Of a stretch of 58,000 nucleotides of DNA, positions 35,460 to 47,599 are shown in pieces. Origin of the DNA: Diphasiastrum complanatum (lineage: Eukaryota; Streptophyta; Lycopodiopsida; Lycopodiales; Lycopodiaceae); NCBI GenBank assembly GCA_029204225.1, contig CM055099.1, positions 65,191,852-65,249,851 of the forward strand. Direction: 5' to 3'. The position numbers and the translations under genes are program-made. A model generated the notes under the pieces. It was not told the origin of the DNA. It did not search any database and saw only the letters and a list, made by a program, of their open reading frames with translations. The first letter of the stretch is position 1. Each line of letters begins with the position of its first letter.

Positions 35460-37370
35460 GGATCACTTGCCTTGAGAAAACTTTCTCCCGAATGAAATGA
35501 TACTGGATTTCTATGTGCTTGGATTTGCCATGAAATCTGGGAGTCAGTGACAGTGAAATACAGCTCAAGTTGTCACACCGAATGGTGGTAGCATTGAATT
35601 GAGTGTGATGTAAGTCGTGAAGTAATAACCTGATCCATACAGCTTCTTTTGAAGCCTGGTATGCTATGATGTACTCTGTCTCTGTCGAAGAAAGCGCAAC
35701 TGATTTCTGCTTCCTTGAGTTCCACTAAATCGGTCCCCCTGCCAGATAGAAACAAAACCCGGAGGTAGATTTTCTAGTAGAGACTGTTTCTCCGCAATTT
35801 GAGTTGGAATAGCCTCGCAAGATGAGTGGGTTGATAGCATTTCCATCATAACATAAGATCTTATCTAAACTTCCCTAAATATATCTCATCACTCTCTTTA
35901 ATATTTTCCAATGAGAGATCCTAGGATTAGACATGAATTGACTTAACGTGCTAACAGTGTATGCTAAATCTGGTCTAGTACACAACATTGCATACATCAA
36001 AGATCCTATTAATGAATGATAAGGGTACTTCGTTATGTCGAGTACTTCACAATCAGAATCAGCACTAATAGGTTTAGTCAATACTATACTTGGATCCATT
36101 AGAGTACCAATTGGTTTGCAATCAAACATATGAAACTTTTCTAAAATGCCTTTTAAATATGTCTGCTACCTAAGATAGATCTTCTTCTGAAGCCTATTTC
36201 TAGTAATGTGAATTCCTAGCAAAGAACGGACAGCTCCTAAATCAGTCAAGTCAAATTCCTTTGACAAATTACTCTTAGTAGTGTGCAGAAGAGAAGTGTC
36301 GTTAGACAAAATAAATATATCATCTACGTAAAGAGCTATGTGAACTAAATTGGTGCCTATATGCTTCAAACAAACATTACAGTCAGTTGAATTGTTTGCA
36401 AATCCCAATTGAATGAGATAAGAGTTGATTCTATCGAACCATGCTCTTGCGGCCTGTTTCAAACCGTAGATTGCTTTGTGCAGCTTGCACACTTTGTGCT
36501 CTTGGCCTTTGATTTCAAATCCTTCTGGTTGGAAGGTGTACAGCTCCTCTTTGACATTGTGTTGAGAAATATTGTCTTGACATCATTTGGTGCATTTCGA
36601 GGTCTTCTACGACTGTTAACACAATCAGAGTCCTGATTGACTGCATCTTGATGACAAGACTGAAAATTTCTTGATAATCCACTCCTTGTACTTGAGTGAA
36701 TCCTTTAGCCACCAGCCGTGCTTTCATTTGGCAATGGAACCATCAGAGTTGATCTTCTTCTTGAAGATCCACTTGTTGTTGATAACTCTCTTGTGAGTGG
36801 GGAAGTCGACCAGTGTCCAGGTCTAATTCGTCAAAAGCGAGTTGTACTCGCTTTCCATAGCTTCTTGCCACTTCACAACATTCTTGTGGTTAATTGCTTC
36901 GGTTAGGCTCTCTGGTTCTTCTGATGAAGTCCATAATAATTGAGGTGCATACCTCTCAGGGACTGTCTGAGTCTGTGAGGATCTGCGGACGTTTGGTTGA
37001 CCAGGATGCGATGATGCTTCTTCTTGAATTTCTCCAGATCTGCTCGATCTAGCTTGGTCTGGTCTGATGACAGGTACTGTCGGCTGCTCGGCTTCTATAG
37101 CTATAGCTGCAGGTTCTGTAGAAGGAATATCAACGTTGGAAGAATTCATGCTACGTAAAATAGGATGAAATGACATAGCATCATTTATCGATGGTTGTTT
37201 GAAATCATAGTATGTATGTTCTTGAAATATTACATCCCTAGAGGCAAATGCTACATTGGTGGATGGATCATAAACTTTATAAGCTTTATGTTCATCAGGA
37301 TAGCCAATGAAAATACATTTATTTGTCCTATGATCCATCTTCTTCCTAAGCTGTTTAGGAAAATCTCATA
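35460..37370 (-). pseudogene. copia pol: integrase end, reverse transcriptase, RNase H
   Basis: The frame 37338-36823 holds the integrase end (CIFIGYPDEHKAYKVYD, SRDVIFQEH) and the reverse transcriptase start (NHKNVVKWQEAMESEYNSL). Then come KARLVAKGFTQVQGVDY, and after a shift LHKAIYGLKQAARAWFDR with an intact ALYVDDIFILS box at about 36345-36313. TRPDLAYTVSTLSQFM and an RNase H (VALSSTETEYI, then KHIEIQYHFIREKV) end near 35480. Breaks occur near 36820, 36510, 36150 and 35870, so it is inactive but younger-looking than the other copia remnants. Confidence 0.88.
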
Positions 37371-37374
37371 TACA

Positions 37375-38565
37375 CTCCCCTCTTTTCCACACATGACCAT
37401 ACTCGAAAGTGCTCTTAACATATCTCAAGATGTGTTTAGTGGCCTTCCAATGTTCATCAGTAGGTGCTACCATGAATTGACTCACAATATCAATGACATA
37501 ATATATGTCTTGTCAAGTCTGTAGTGAGATAGATCAAAGCCAGTTGCTTGTATAGAGTAGCATTAAATGGTTGAGAGTCATCAAACTTTAGAAGCTTTAT
37601 ACTTGGCTCTATAGGAGTGTTCATTGGCTTACAATCCTATAACCTAAACTTGCAGCAACTCTTTGACATATTTGGCTTGTGTTAAGCCTATCTCATGCTC
37701 TTTTTGCTGCAGTTTGACTCCAAGACAATAATGCACTAGGTTAAAATCAATTATCTCAAATTGATTCTGAAGATATATATATCTTGATCATTTTCACTAC
37801 ATCTCGATATTCCCAGTAATAGTAAAGTCATCAACATAGAGAACAACCAAAGAAACTGGATCTTTAAAGCATAATATATAGATATTACGATATTAATGTG
37901 TCATCACCATTTCCTTAGATCAAAAACATGTATGAATCCTACTACACCACACATGGTGCTTGTTTTAGGCCATAAAGTACTTTCTTCAAATGACAAACTT
38001 TATGTTCATGCCCTTCCTCAACAAATCCATCAGGTTGACATATATACACCCTCTTATAAAGTACCATTAAGAAAAAAGATTTTACATCCATGTATTGTAA
38101 GGGTCATCCAAATTGATAAGCTAGGGCTACAAGTAGGCAAAATAAGATATTCCACTTACATATAGGTGCAAAGGTCTCCTCATGGTCAATATTGTTACTC
38201 TAAGCGTAGTCTTTGATCACCAATTCTACCTTGTGTTTTACACTGCTTCCATCTGCATAGTACTTCATTCTATACATCCATTTACAACCAATGGCCCTCT
38301 TCTCAACTAGAAATTCCAACAAATCTCTTGTATTTTAGTCTTTAATGTGATCGTCGTAACCTATGAAGATGCCCTTTAATGCTTTTGCATCAAGTTTATC
38401 TCTTTCATCCATAAGAATTTGAATAAAGGCTTTCCCTCCAAAGATTCTCAAGTGGTTGACTTTCAACTTCTTATGGTGAAGGCCTCCGGATTTTGACATT
38501 CTGCAAGTAAATTTTTTGCGAGTTTCTTCTACCCATGATCCAACAAAATGGTAGCACATGGCGTG
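37375..38565 (-). pseudogene. Older copia pol remnant, integrase end to RNase H start
   Basis: The - strand frame 38559-38335 reads LKVNHLRIFGGKAFIQILMD, then KALKGIFIGYDD, the integrase C-terminal block. Heavily decayed reverse transcriptase pieces follow: CKWMYRMKYYADG, ETFAPICKWN, LYGLKQAP, and finally HWKATKHILRYVKSTFEYG near 37460-37400. Stops are frequent. The remnant ends at about 37372 exactly where the better-preserved copia sequence begins, in the same direction. Confidence 0.8.
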
Positions 38566-39315
38566 CTACTCTTTTTATGCCACTACATGATTTTTTAAGA
38601 ACAACGATTGTGGTTTGATGCATACTTAAAATTTTGACTATTTATCAAATTTTAAATAGGTCCATAACAAATTACTTTGTTACTCTATAAATATAGGTTT
38701 AATTTTATACAAAAAAAAGTTGTTTTTGAAGTTGTAAAAGCTAGCATGCCGGCGTGCTAGCTTGCAAACTTTTTATTTTAAAAAAATGAAGTTTTGAAGA
38801 AGTTTTTGAAAAAATAAATTCATTATTGGAGCTGATTTGGCTAGCATGCCGACGTGCTAGCTGAGTAAATTATAAAATAGAAAAGCTATTTTAACACATT
38901 TGAGAACCAAATTTTGAGTAGAAACATTGTTTTAGAAGAAAAAAAATCAGTCTCCAAACATAGTAAGCCGACGTGATAAGTAAAACAGCTAAAAAATTCT
39001 TTTGCAAATTTGAAGATAGCACACTGGCATGTTATATGAAATGAGAAATGGTTTTTGCAGCATTCAAACATAGCACGTTGTTGTGCCAGGTGAGATCCCC
39101 AGGAATTTTTTATTTTGTTTATTTACTACCTATTTATATTATTTTTTTCGGGCGGTCTTGCCTAGCATGCTAGCATGCTATCTTTGGAGGCTGCAAAAAA
39201 AAATTATTCGAATTTTTCTTTTTACTTTGTGGGATTATTAACTATGTACCAAGTCACATTCTTAATAATAAACATTGAAGGAGTAGCACAAAAAAGATAG
39301 CACACCATGTGTTAT
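38548..39315. repeat. Cluster of eight imperfect palindromes around TAGCA...TGCTA
   Basis: Related palindromic words occur near 38548, 38740, 38841, 38961, 39016, 39071, 39163 and 39297. The best two are AGCTAGCATGCCGGCGTGCTAGCT (with perfect outer arms) at 38739-38762, 24 bases in all, and CTAGCATGCCGACGTGCTAG at 38841-38860. The spacers are AT-rich and 50-190 bp long. It could be a decayed satellite or an array of protein-binding sites; nothing in the neighbourhood explains it. Confidence 0.7.
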
Positions 39316-39579
39316 CTTTTTGTTGAATCATGGCAAGAAAGAAACTCGCAAAAAACTGAGAGTTTTCTAGGCTCTCAGAGGTATGACCACTAGGAGATGA
39401 CTTGCTACTCTAGTTCGCTACTCAGCTTCTTCGTCTAAAAAGAAATGCCAGGTATTGTATGCTCGTGGTACTGATCTAGTTATTGGAGAGTGTCTAATCC
39501 TTGCATAATCATGTCGGATACATAGATAATAGAACCCAAAAGGGTCTATGCGAAAGTAAATGCAACCACATCTTTAAAG

Positions 39580-39790
39580 AATCGTTGTTGGGCTAGATGT
39601 ACATTGGCCTTTTCTCTTATACTTTTGTGGACTATACCTATAAATTCATTTGGCATGTTCATTAGCCATATGTTTCCTCATAGAAGTAACTCCATGAGAT
39701 GGGTTGTAGTTCAAAATTTCCTATCTTGGATCATATGGTACTATGTGTACTGCTCTAAGCTAGTTCCACAAAATGACATATGAAACATCG
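39580..39790 (-). pseudogene. Possible BED-finger transposase scrap
   Basis: A - strand frame reads ILNYNPSHGVTSMRKHMANEHAK, resembling the second half of a BED zinc finger with its H-X3-5-H pair, as at the N-terminus of hAT transposases. It is short, soon interrupted by a stop, and has no recognised continuation. Confidence 0.35.
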
Positions 39791-40319
39791 CATAACTTGA
39801 GGCTAGGTGGCATCTACTTCAACATTTGGCTTGTTCAATACGTAAAAATCCTAGGTTGTAGAAGTCTTGTTATAGCCAAAAAAATTAATTTGTGTGCAAG
39901 TGGACAAGATATTCTCCCCACAATGCATCTTCCTCCTCCTCAACTCTCAAGATCTCTACAACTGATTTAGCTAGTGACCCAGCCAAAGTTTTTGCAGTCA
40001 TATATTCACTCTATCCTTCATCCATCATGCCCTCGGGATCCATAGACAAGCACAGCAACAAGACCCAAAACCAGAGAATGAAACCAGAAGGCTTGCTAAA
40101 AAAAGTGTGACCCCCTTAATAGCATAGTGTCTCTAAAATATTCACTACTAAAGGGCTTGATTAACACCGATGCCCCAATCACTTTCTACAATCCATGGTT
40201 CGAGGTACAACAATAGAAATAAACTTCTGCATGACTTATAAACAACACATATCCTTTGCAAAAAAACATTATCACTATATATTCTTTAATGCAAATGCAA
40301 GGAGCAAGAAAAATGAACT

Positions 40320-40560
40320 TTGCTCAATCTATGTAATTTAGTTGGCACCTTTATTCTTCAAATCTTGGCCATCTCTCTTTTCGCTCGAGAGATGTAAGCA
40401 TTTTATGTAGCATTCACATATGGTGATTGCTGATTAATGCAAATATTTGAATGACAACCTTTTTTTTTTTTTCTCGAGTTTGCTCAATCTAGTGTAATGT
40501 AGTTGGTGCTCTTCTTTTTCAGTTCTTGCCCATCTCTCTTTTCTCTCGAGAGATGAATTC
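40320..40560. repeat. Direct duplication of an 80-bp segment
   Basis: TTTGCTCAATCTA to CTCGAGAGATG occurs at about 40320-40394 and again, diverged, at about 40479-40554. Both share GCCATCTCTCTTTT or CCCATCTCTCTTTT before the CTCGAGAG. Confidence 0.75.
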
Positions 40561-41284
40561 GCCCGAGGGATGATTTCTATCAAGAGAAACATTGGTTAAC
40601 CATATGGTTTTGTATTGTTTTGTACTTAGGAGCTCCTATAATGCTAAAGGATGCATTGAATAGTTTAGATCTTTTACGAAACTTCCTCCTTGTAGCTACA
40701 AAGTGTATGGAAGAACCTTTTGATGCTTTGATGCATCCAAGAGCATAGAGTGCGTGATGCACTCTACAACTTGTTTTAAACTCTTAGTTTTGACTATGCC
40801 CCTATTCTCATTGGACTAACCTAGGTATTGCACCCTCATATACTTACCATGTGATCTTACCACCCTTCTTTCAAAATAGTTCTATCTCGAAACATTGATA
40901 GAATCTATGTGCAAAATATCTAACAACAATTTTTTCATGCCATGATTCAAGAAAGTGGATGCTATTACTGGTGAATTATTTTCAATCTTTTGAATTTGCT
41001 ACAACTTCTTAGAATAATTAACTGAACTTGATTTTTGATTGATTCTTTTCCCCTAGGGTTTTGCTTAGCTAGGGAGGTGGTAATTTATTCTTGCGCCCTT
41101 GCTGCTCCACGGCTGTCTATGGCTACCTAACTGCCAATTCGCCTCCCTGAAGTGCCCATATTTAGCTTTTCACAGTTTCAAAAAGTGATCTATATGGTGA
41201 GAGATCATCGATTTTGTAATAAAAAACTTTGGCTCTCAAAAAACTAGATTCCTAGAACTGTCTCTTAGTATTTGTCTGAGATTA

Positions 41285-41420
41285 TTATGTCAATTCCTTT
41301 GTCTTTGGCTGAGGTCGTCTGTTACACTATGTATGGTGGCTCTGGCTGAGGTCGCCTATTACACTATGTCAATTCCTTTGTCTCGTGGCTGAGGTCGCTT
41401 GTTACACTATGTATGGTGGC
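41285..41420. repeat. Small tandem repeat with GGCTGAGGTCG core
   Basis: GGCTGAGGTCGYYTRTTACACTATG occurs three times between about 41306 and 41412, alternating with TGTCAATTCCTTTGTCT and TATGGTGGCTC. The arrangement is a compound repeat of 2-3 units. Confidence 0.8.
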
Positions 41421-41684
41421 TCAAACCGTATCAAATTTGATGACATTTGACAATATACAAGTCAATTTCACGTAGTAGAAGCTTCGAGAGGAAGACACAC
41501 ACAATACACCAATTTTCCTTGAGTGTGTAAAAAATTGTTTAACGCTTGCACGCTTGCTCGAATAGCAAAAAGCTATAGTGCCTTCCCTTAGTCCTGCTCT
41601 ATTGTCACACAATCAGTCTTGACGGCTCTTCAAATTTCTCCAGATGAAAAATTGGTTGTAGTAACCAGCTTGCACCTTACAGCC

Positions 41685-41697
41685 TGCTCTGATACCA
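41685..41697 (-). other. Methionine-tRNA primer-binding site of a - strand retrotransposon
   Basis: The - strand reads TGGTATCAGAGCA, the standard copia primer-binding site complementary to initiator tRNA-Met. It implies a 5' LTR immediately to its right (from about 41699) and an element body to its left, possibly the decayed copia pol at 37375-38565. A TATATATTGAC box on the - strand near 41833-41822 fits an LTR promoter. Confidence 0.6.
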
Positions 41698-42344
41698 TTG
41701 GCGGGATCTCTTATGCTACCTGACAATGTGAGCCAAAAAAGAACAAGCTAAATAGAGTATCAAGCAATTCACAAGAAATTGAAAGAGATGTGTGTATATT
41801 CATCCTCAAAACTTCTAGTCAATATATACACGATGCCTTCATGTGTGTCGTTACAAGGCACATGCATGGTATACTACACCCAACATTAAGACGAGTGTAC
41901 ACTGAGAAGAACAAAAAGTACTATACCGACACGATAGACTTAAGCTCTCAATTCTAGCAATTCACACATAAGATCTCAAGTGTTGAGGATCTCTTATGGC
42001 AAGATGGTGATGGAGGCTCATTCATGTAGTTTCATGTTGCAAACACTCCAAGTGAGGTGCAATATGGAAGAAACAAGCATGCAATCATTCTATTTGTTCC
42101 TTCATGTAGTTTTTCCATCATGGTCTGTAAAATTAATGTAAGAAACAGTGAAACATCCAATTTGGACACTATTCTCTACATCAATTATGAAGTCTTCCCA
42201 TTTATCATTTATAGGATCTTAGTGTGAAGAATTCAACTAGTTTAGTTGATCTAAATTGGCAATTTTGAGGCCAATATGAAATTTCAACTTAGAAATAGAT
42301 TTTTTTGTGAGAAATTGTCAAAAATTGGGAGATCTAGCTTGATC

Positions 42345-42640
42345 AAAACCATGTAATTGGTACATAGGTGGGTTCCACATGTGTGAGTCCATGTTGCCAC
42401 GTGTGTAGGCTACCCTAGATAGTTTAGATCTCATTCATAGGGTTAGTTAGGCTTGTTTGGTCATAATTCCTACCTTATAGGGCCAAATTTCTTGAATCAT
42501 GGAGGTGGATAACCAACCTAGCCACCAACTTGGCATCTAGGGTTAGGTAAGATTGAAAAATTAGGACAAAAATGGTCAATCATCTTCCTTATTACATATT
42601 GCAGTTTCACCTAACTTGCAAGGAGAAGAGCTCTATTGTA
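42345..42640 (+). repeat. Diverged LTR-like sequence resembling the LTR at 22756
   Basis: It has, in the same order as the LTR at 22756, a CCACATGTGTGAG / CCACGTGTGTAGG pair, a CCTACCTTATAGGGCCAA block, AACCTAGCCACCAA and a GGATAA/AGGACAA stretch. Base identity is low, so it is probably an older relative in + orientation. Confidence 0.45.
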
Positions 42641-45600
42641 CATACAATATACGGCTTGCAAGCATATATATTTTATATTTTTTAGAGTTTTGGAGTTCGA
42701 TCAGCTAAGCAATATGTGTATTCATCAAGGCAGTTTGAGTGAAGCAAAGGTCTTCCAAGCACTTACTCGTAAGAAAACGTACCCATGAACAAGACAATGG
42801 TTCGCTTTTATGTTATTGTGGTGTTTGGCAAAATCATACGTTTTCCATTTCTAATGTGAAAAATCTCATGGCAACTTATGTGAAAAACATCATATGGCAT
42901 GGTATGAAATGATGGACAAAAGAGTTGTTACTAGCGACATGGGCCAAAATTCTAGGAAAATAACTTTGTTATTATGCATAATAATGTTCAACTCCTTTAT
43001 TTTCATTGTAGACATCTTGTATAGTCCTTAAAATAGCATATTTGATGTCCTTGTGATTCCTTGAATTTAAGAGTTTTAGATCATACTAAATTCTACTTCT
43101 TCCATGTTACGTAATTGTTTTGTATTGCCTAAAATCATTTCCTTTGCACAAATGTAAGGGTGATGATAGATTGCTCTTTTGGGTCCATGAATGTTTGATT
43201 GCTAATTTATTTATCCTACATGTCATGGTTTTTTCAATGTATATGCAACATGTTCTAATGGGTGTCATTTAGAAAAGAAACTTATATGTTATAGGGGGGA
43301 TGTTTTTTGGCAAGCTTTTCAGGGTGAGCTTTTCAGTGCTCGCGAGTTTTTCTAGCACCTATTCACAAGATTTTTTGTGTTAGTTTTTTTGCACCTAACT
43401 TGCCCTATTCTAATGACAATATCAAAGCAATATCAACAACAATAGATGTAATCAATGCCCAATTAAGAAAGATAAAATTGAGTGAACTCATGTTCCAAAC
43501 CTGATTATTTGTGGCCTCTTTCAATTTACCTCACTCATATCCATTTTCCATAATCTCACTGATCTTCATTGCTATATCTCATTTATTATTGATAGTGAAA
43601 AAATAATCTTCATGGAAACGATAAGTTATTACTACACTTATGTCATCCTTTGATGTTTAGCATGCCAGAACATAGGATTGAATTTGGGCACAAGTTTCTG
43701 TCATACCTACCCTTTTCAATCTTCTGCCTAGCTATCCATTGAAAAAATATCATTTCAACTCTACTTGATGTGAAAAAATACAAAATACAATGTATTATGG
43801 AATTCACTTGAAAGCAACTTTTGATCCCATTACAATAATGGAAAGACCTTGTATGAGTACCCATTGTGTCAAATTAAGAATGGGGAGGTGCAGCTTATGT
43901 CCAATTTTTTACAATCTCTTGCCGGACTGTTGAAGGATGGGTTGTATCCTTGGAGAGCCATCACACCAACACATGTGAAGCAAAATGGTCTATTCTATAC
44001 GAGGAACTCAACCAGGAAAAATCATATCGAAACCTTGGTGTTGTAGCCTCATTTTTTGCTGAACCTAGGGATAATAATACTCAAAGTTACTTGGACTTCA
44101 GTTCTAGAGCACGTTCTAGAGCACATACATTATGGATCTAGTTGTAGTATGTTTAGGAGAGTAGTATCAAATTTAAGGACAATGAAGTCCAAGTACGCAT
44201 TGTTGCTGATTTATGTAATTAAGATGCTGCTATATTGATACTTTCAACCTCCATGAGGCAGAGGTGAACAACTTGTTCTTTTCTTGTTTGATGTTACGTG
44301 TCTTACTTACTTCTATATGTTCTTCGCACTAAATTGTTTTTGGGGTTTTAGGATCTTGCCTGTCAATGCACTATGTGTTGTCGTTGTTTGCAATTTTATT
44401 TCTTTTTGGTTCTTGCTCAAATCATTGGTCATTCTATACTAATTGGGTGTTGTTGTAGGCAGGTCTACGTTTTCCTGTATGGTTGCTTTCTTGCATGGAT
44501 GTTGATCTTTTGATTTTGTTTATTTCAAAAATCCATGAGGGAACTAACAATTACTTGAATCGAATTGCAACAACAATCAGAGATTTTCACAATAATGTTT
44601 CATGAACCAATATCTTTAACAAAAACCCCTACAAATGAAGACAACTTCTTGAAGACAGCTTCTAAGTCTATTTTCAAACCTACCGGCTTCTCAAACCCTA
44701 AGAATCTAGTTTTACTTTTGGGCTAAATAGGTGAACGCGTGGCAGATTTTAGTAGGATACATTTCAGACAAATGTGGAGATCAAGCTATTGTTCTTCAAT
44801 CCAATGGCAGCCTTTCAAAACCTGTCATGGAATCGTTTCACATTGATAGTACTTGTAGCCACTGATAAGCAACCAGATCAATGTGAACTTATGAATATCT
44901 TATGTTGTTAAAAAAAATTGGGCATCTATTAGCATGGGCAATAATTGGAACCTGCAGTTGTTTTCTTCCAATTTGTAGTCTAACCAATTTAGTCCTCTTC
45001 GGAAATTCAAGATTGGAAGCATCCTAGAAATGTCAAACAAGTAGCAGATTACAGACCCAGCATGAGTTTGTCACATACATTATGATGAAGTCTTGATATT
45101 TGACCAGTTCTGGACATATAATAAGCAATACCAATAGTCTATATATTCTGACTTTGACAGAGAACAACAGATTATGGATTCTACAATTGAATACCATTAA
45201 TTAAATCTGCAACAGAGGATGCATTCAACAATTTTGCAATAAAATTTAGTAAAAAAGATCAATCTGAAGATGAATTGATATTTGAAATGACCTTTGCAAG
45301 TGATGAGCACAATCGAGTTTTTAACTTGGTAATATGAGGAGACAAGCTCCTAATATTTCAAACATCATGTATTGAAGGCAACAATGAAACTCTAATGACA
45401 GCTGTTATGGGACTTGTACTCTCTTCTTATTTGGGAACTTTCTATGGTCAACAAAAGTCGCATAGGTTGCCTAGTAGCTTGTTTGTTTCAAAGTTGCCTT
45501 GTAGCTAGAGCAGACTGCTCCCAAATCCGACGCCGTTTCGTCGAAATGGACGCTGCCATAGAAACATCGCAAACTGGCCCATTTTACAAGCCCTAATTGC

Positions 45601-47040
45601 AGTCGATCCGACCCAACTGTCGTTTTTGAGTAGGACAGGCCAGATTCACACGACAATGGGTCTCAGTGGTGCGTAATGGATATGGAAACTTGCAACCACC
45701 GTCTGACCGATGTGGTGGCCTCTCTCAAGACTACACAGTCTCTCGGGATGGATAGGCTCTTTTTAAGAAAATGAAACTTTTACGAAGAAATTAGACATCC
45801 TCAAAGTTAGTGGAATAGAACAATGGCTCAGTGACCAAGGCGAGATATCTATGGAGTAACGAGTTACTAGTAACTAATAAGAACTTGCTTCTGTATCGGT
45901 TCACTACAATTATACTTTTGCACATAGTTATTTTCAATATAAGACAATAAAAATAAAATATTTCCAGCTTTTAACTGGCCTCAACTGTATGGTGTATCCT
46001 AAACAACTAAATCTCCTGTTGTATAGGATATTAACTAAGCTCGAAGAGTTCTCCTTCAAAGGAGAAATTTCAAAGTGACACCCATCCCAAGATAATGAAA
46101 GAACTAACTTGATATCAATAAATATTCATAACCAACTAAGTATAATCTTTTCTAAGGTATGCTTTCATGCATCAATAATGATGGTTGGAATTTGATCTAA
46201 GCATTTGTGCATTTGCAATTTCAAAATAGCTTTCAATTGCTTAAAATAAAAAAAATCCATTTTCTTATTGAAATAACAATTATTCAAAAAGGTCTTTTCT
46301 ATGATTATTCTACAAGTTTGGAAAGAAACGGTTTGATTTTAGTGTTCTGCAATAGGTCAATTCAAACTACTAAAAATATTTCAAAAGATTCAAATTAATT
46401 GGGAACTGCTTTGAACATAAGAGCCATGACCATTAGAAGCTCATCTTCACTTGCTTGCACATCAAGGAGCTTGTGAAAAAAAAAATACAATAATAGATCC
46501 CAAGCCCTTATAATCTTGAATACTTCAAAAAATCTCTAGCTAATATTTTCACACACACTAACTTCACAAACATTTGGAATGTTGTTTGGATTGGTAAGCA
46601 GAGTTAAGCTCACTTTGTATAGTCAAAGTGGGGTTTAACTTTCTAGTTAAAACTCTTTCAAACGAGGTTTAAAGTGCTTGTAATTATGGAATAAAGCGTA
46701 ATTGTTGGTGCAAATATGCGTAGAGCCTAGAGGATTGGATGAACCAAAAAATCCCTTGATTTTTTGGTTTGTTTTGTGGTTTGGAGCTCTAAGAGCTACT
46801 TCATAGGAGGGTCTCTTTATAGCAAGGTTACAGTTTGATTGATGTTACTTCTTTTTTCATCCATCTTTGGTGTGATACCTTTGTGTGTGTTATAGCTATA
46901 AATCACAAGCATCTTGCTTATCGATTGAGCTTAAATCTCTAGACTCCAAGTAATATTTTTCTTTATCTAAACTCTAAAATTGAAGATGAATATGAACTTG
47001 TTCCTAGAGCTAGGTGCTCAAATCATCAAGATATTATTAT
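42641..47040. other. No gene recognised
   Basis: About 4.4 kb without convincing coding sequence. Short frames at 43849-44238 and 45414-45656 have no family resemblance. The patch 45490-45760 is richer in G and C and may be unrecognised repeat or gene debris. Confidence 0.45.
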
Positions 47041-47052
47041 CAATAGTCATTT

Positions 47053-47262
47053 GATGAAGCTGAAAGGTAACAATCAATCTAAAACGACAAAAGGTGATCT
47101 ATTTCTAGAATAAATAATTCCTCTTAAAATGATAGATAAATGGGAAAAGTGACTATTGATGAGGCTGAAAGGTAACAATCAATCTAAAACGGCAAAAGGT
47201 GATCTATTTCTAACATAAATAATTCCTCTAAAATGATAGATATATGGGAAAAGTGACTAAAA
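47053..47262. repeat. Tandem duplication, two units of about 105 bp
   Basis: GATGAAGCTGAAAGGTAAC at 47053 returns as GATGAGGCTGAAAGGTAAC at 47158, and almost every base in between is shared. The high identity indicates a recent event. Confidence 0.9.
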
Positions 47263-47599
47263 ACCTTTGAAGTTAAGACCTTTTCAAACTTCCATATACC
47301 ATCGTTACACTAAATCTATTGTGTGGTCATCATTTCATTGACGTTTAGGATAGCAACCTGCCAAGGCAAGTGTTTCAAGCTTTTTCTTGTAATTGCTTCT
47401 TCCTAGTTTTCTAGGGCCAATAAAAGACCACTCCCATTGTTACCAAAAGCAATTTTTCTAAAAAGAGAGTTTAAATGGTTTTGATTCCAACTTTTACAGC
47501 AATTGTGAATGCTGATTTTGATTTTGCTGCATGACATTCTTAAATATGTGATAGTACTTTCAATCCTCAAACAATATATATGGACTTCAGTCTCGTGAA

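Larger units (their letters stand above)
34032..37370 (-). mobile_element. Ty1/copia element with 3' LTR, 5'-truncated
   Basis: Reading leftwards on the - strand there is the end of integrase, reverse transcriptase, RNase H, a polypurine tract (AAGGGGGAC at about 35333-35325) and an LTR opening TGTTGGAAATTAAG at 35324. The element begins abruptly at about 37370, where another copia element in the same orientation takes over. It lacks gag, most of integrase and a 5' LTR. Confidence 0.87.
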
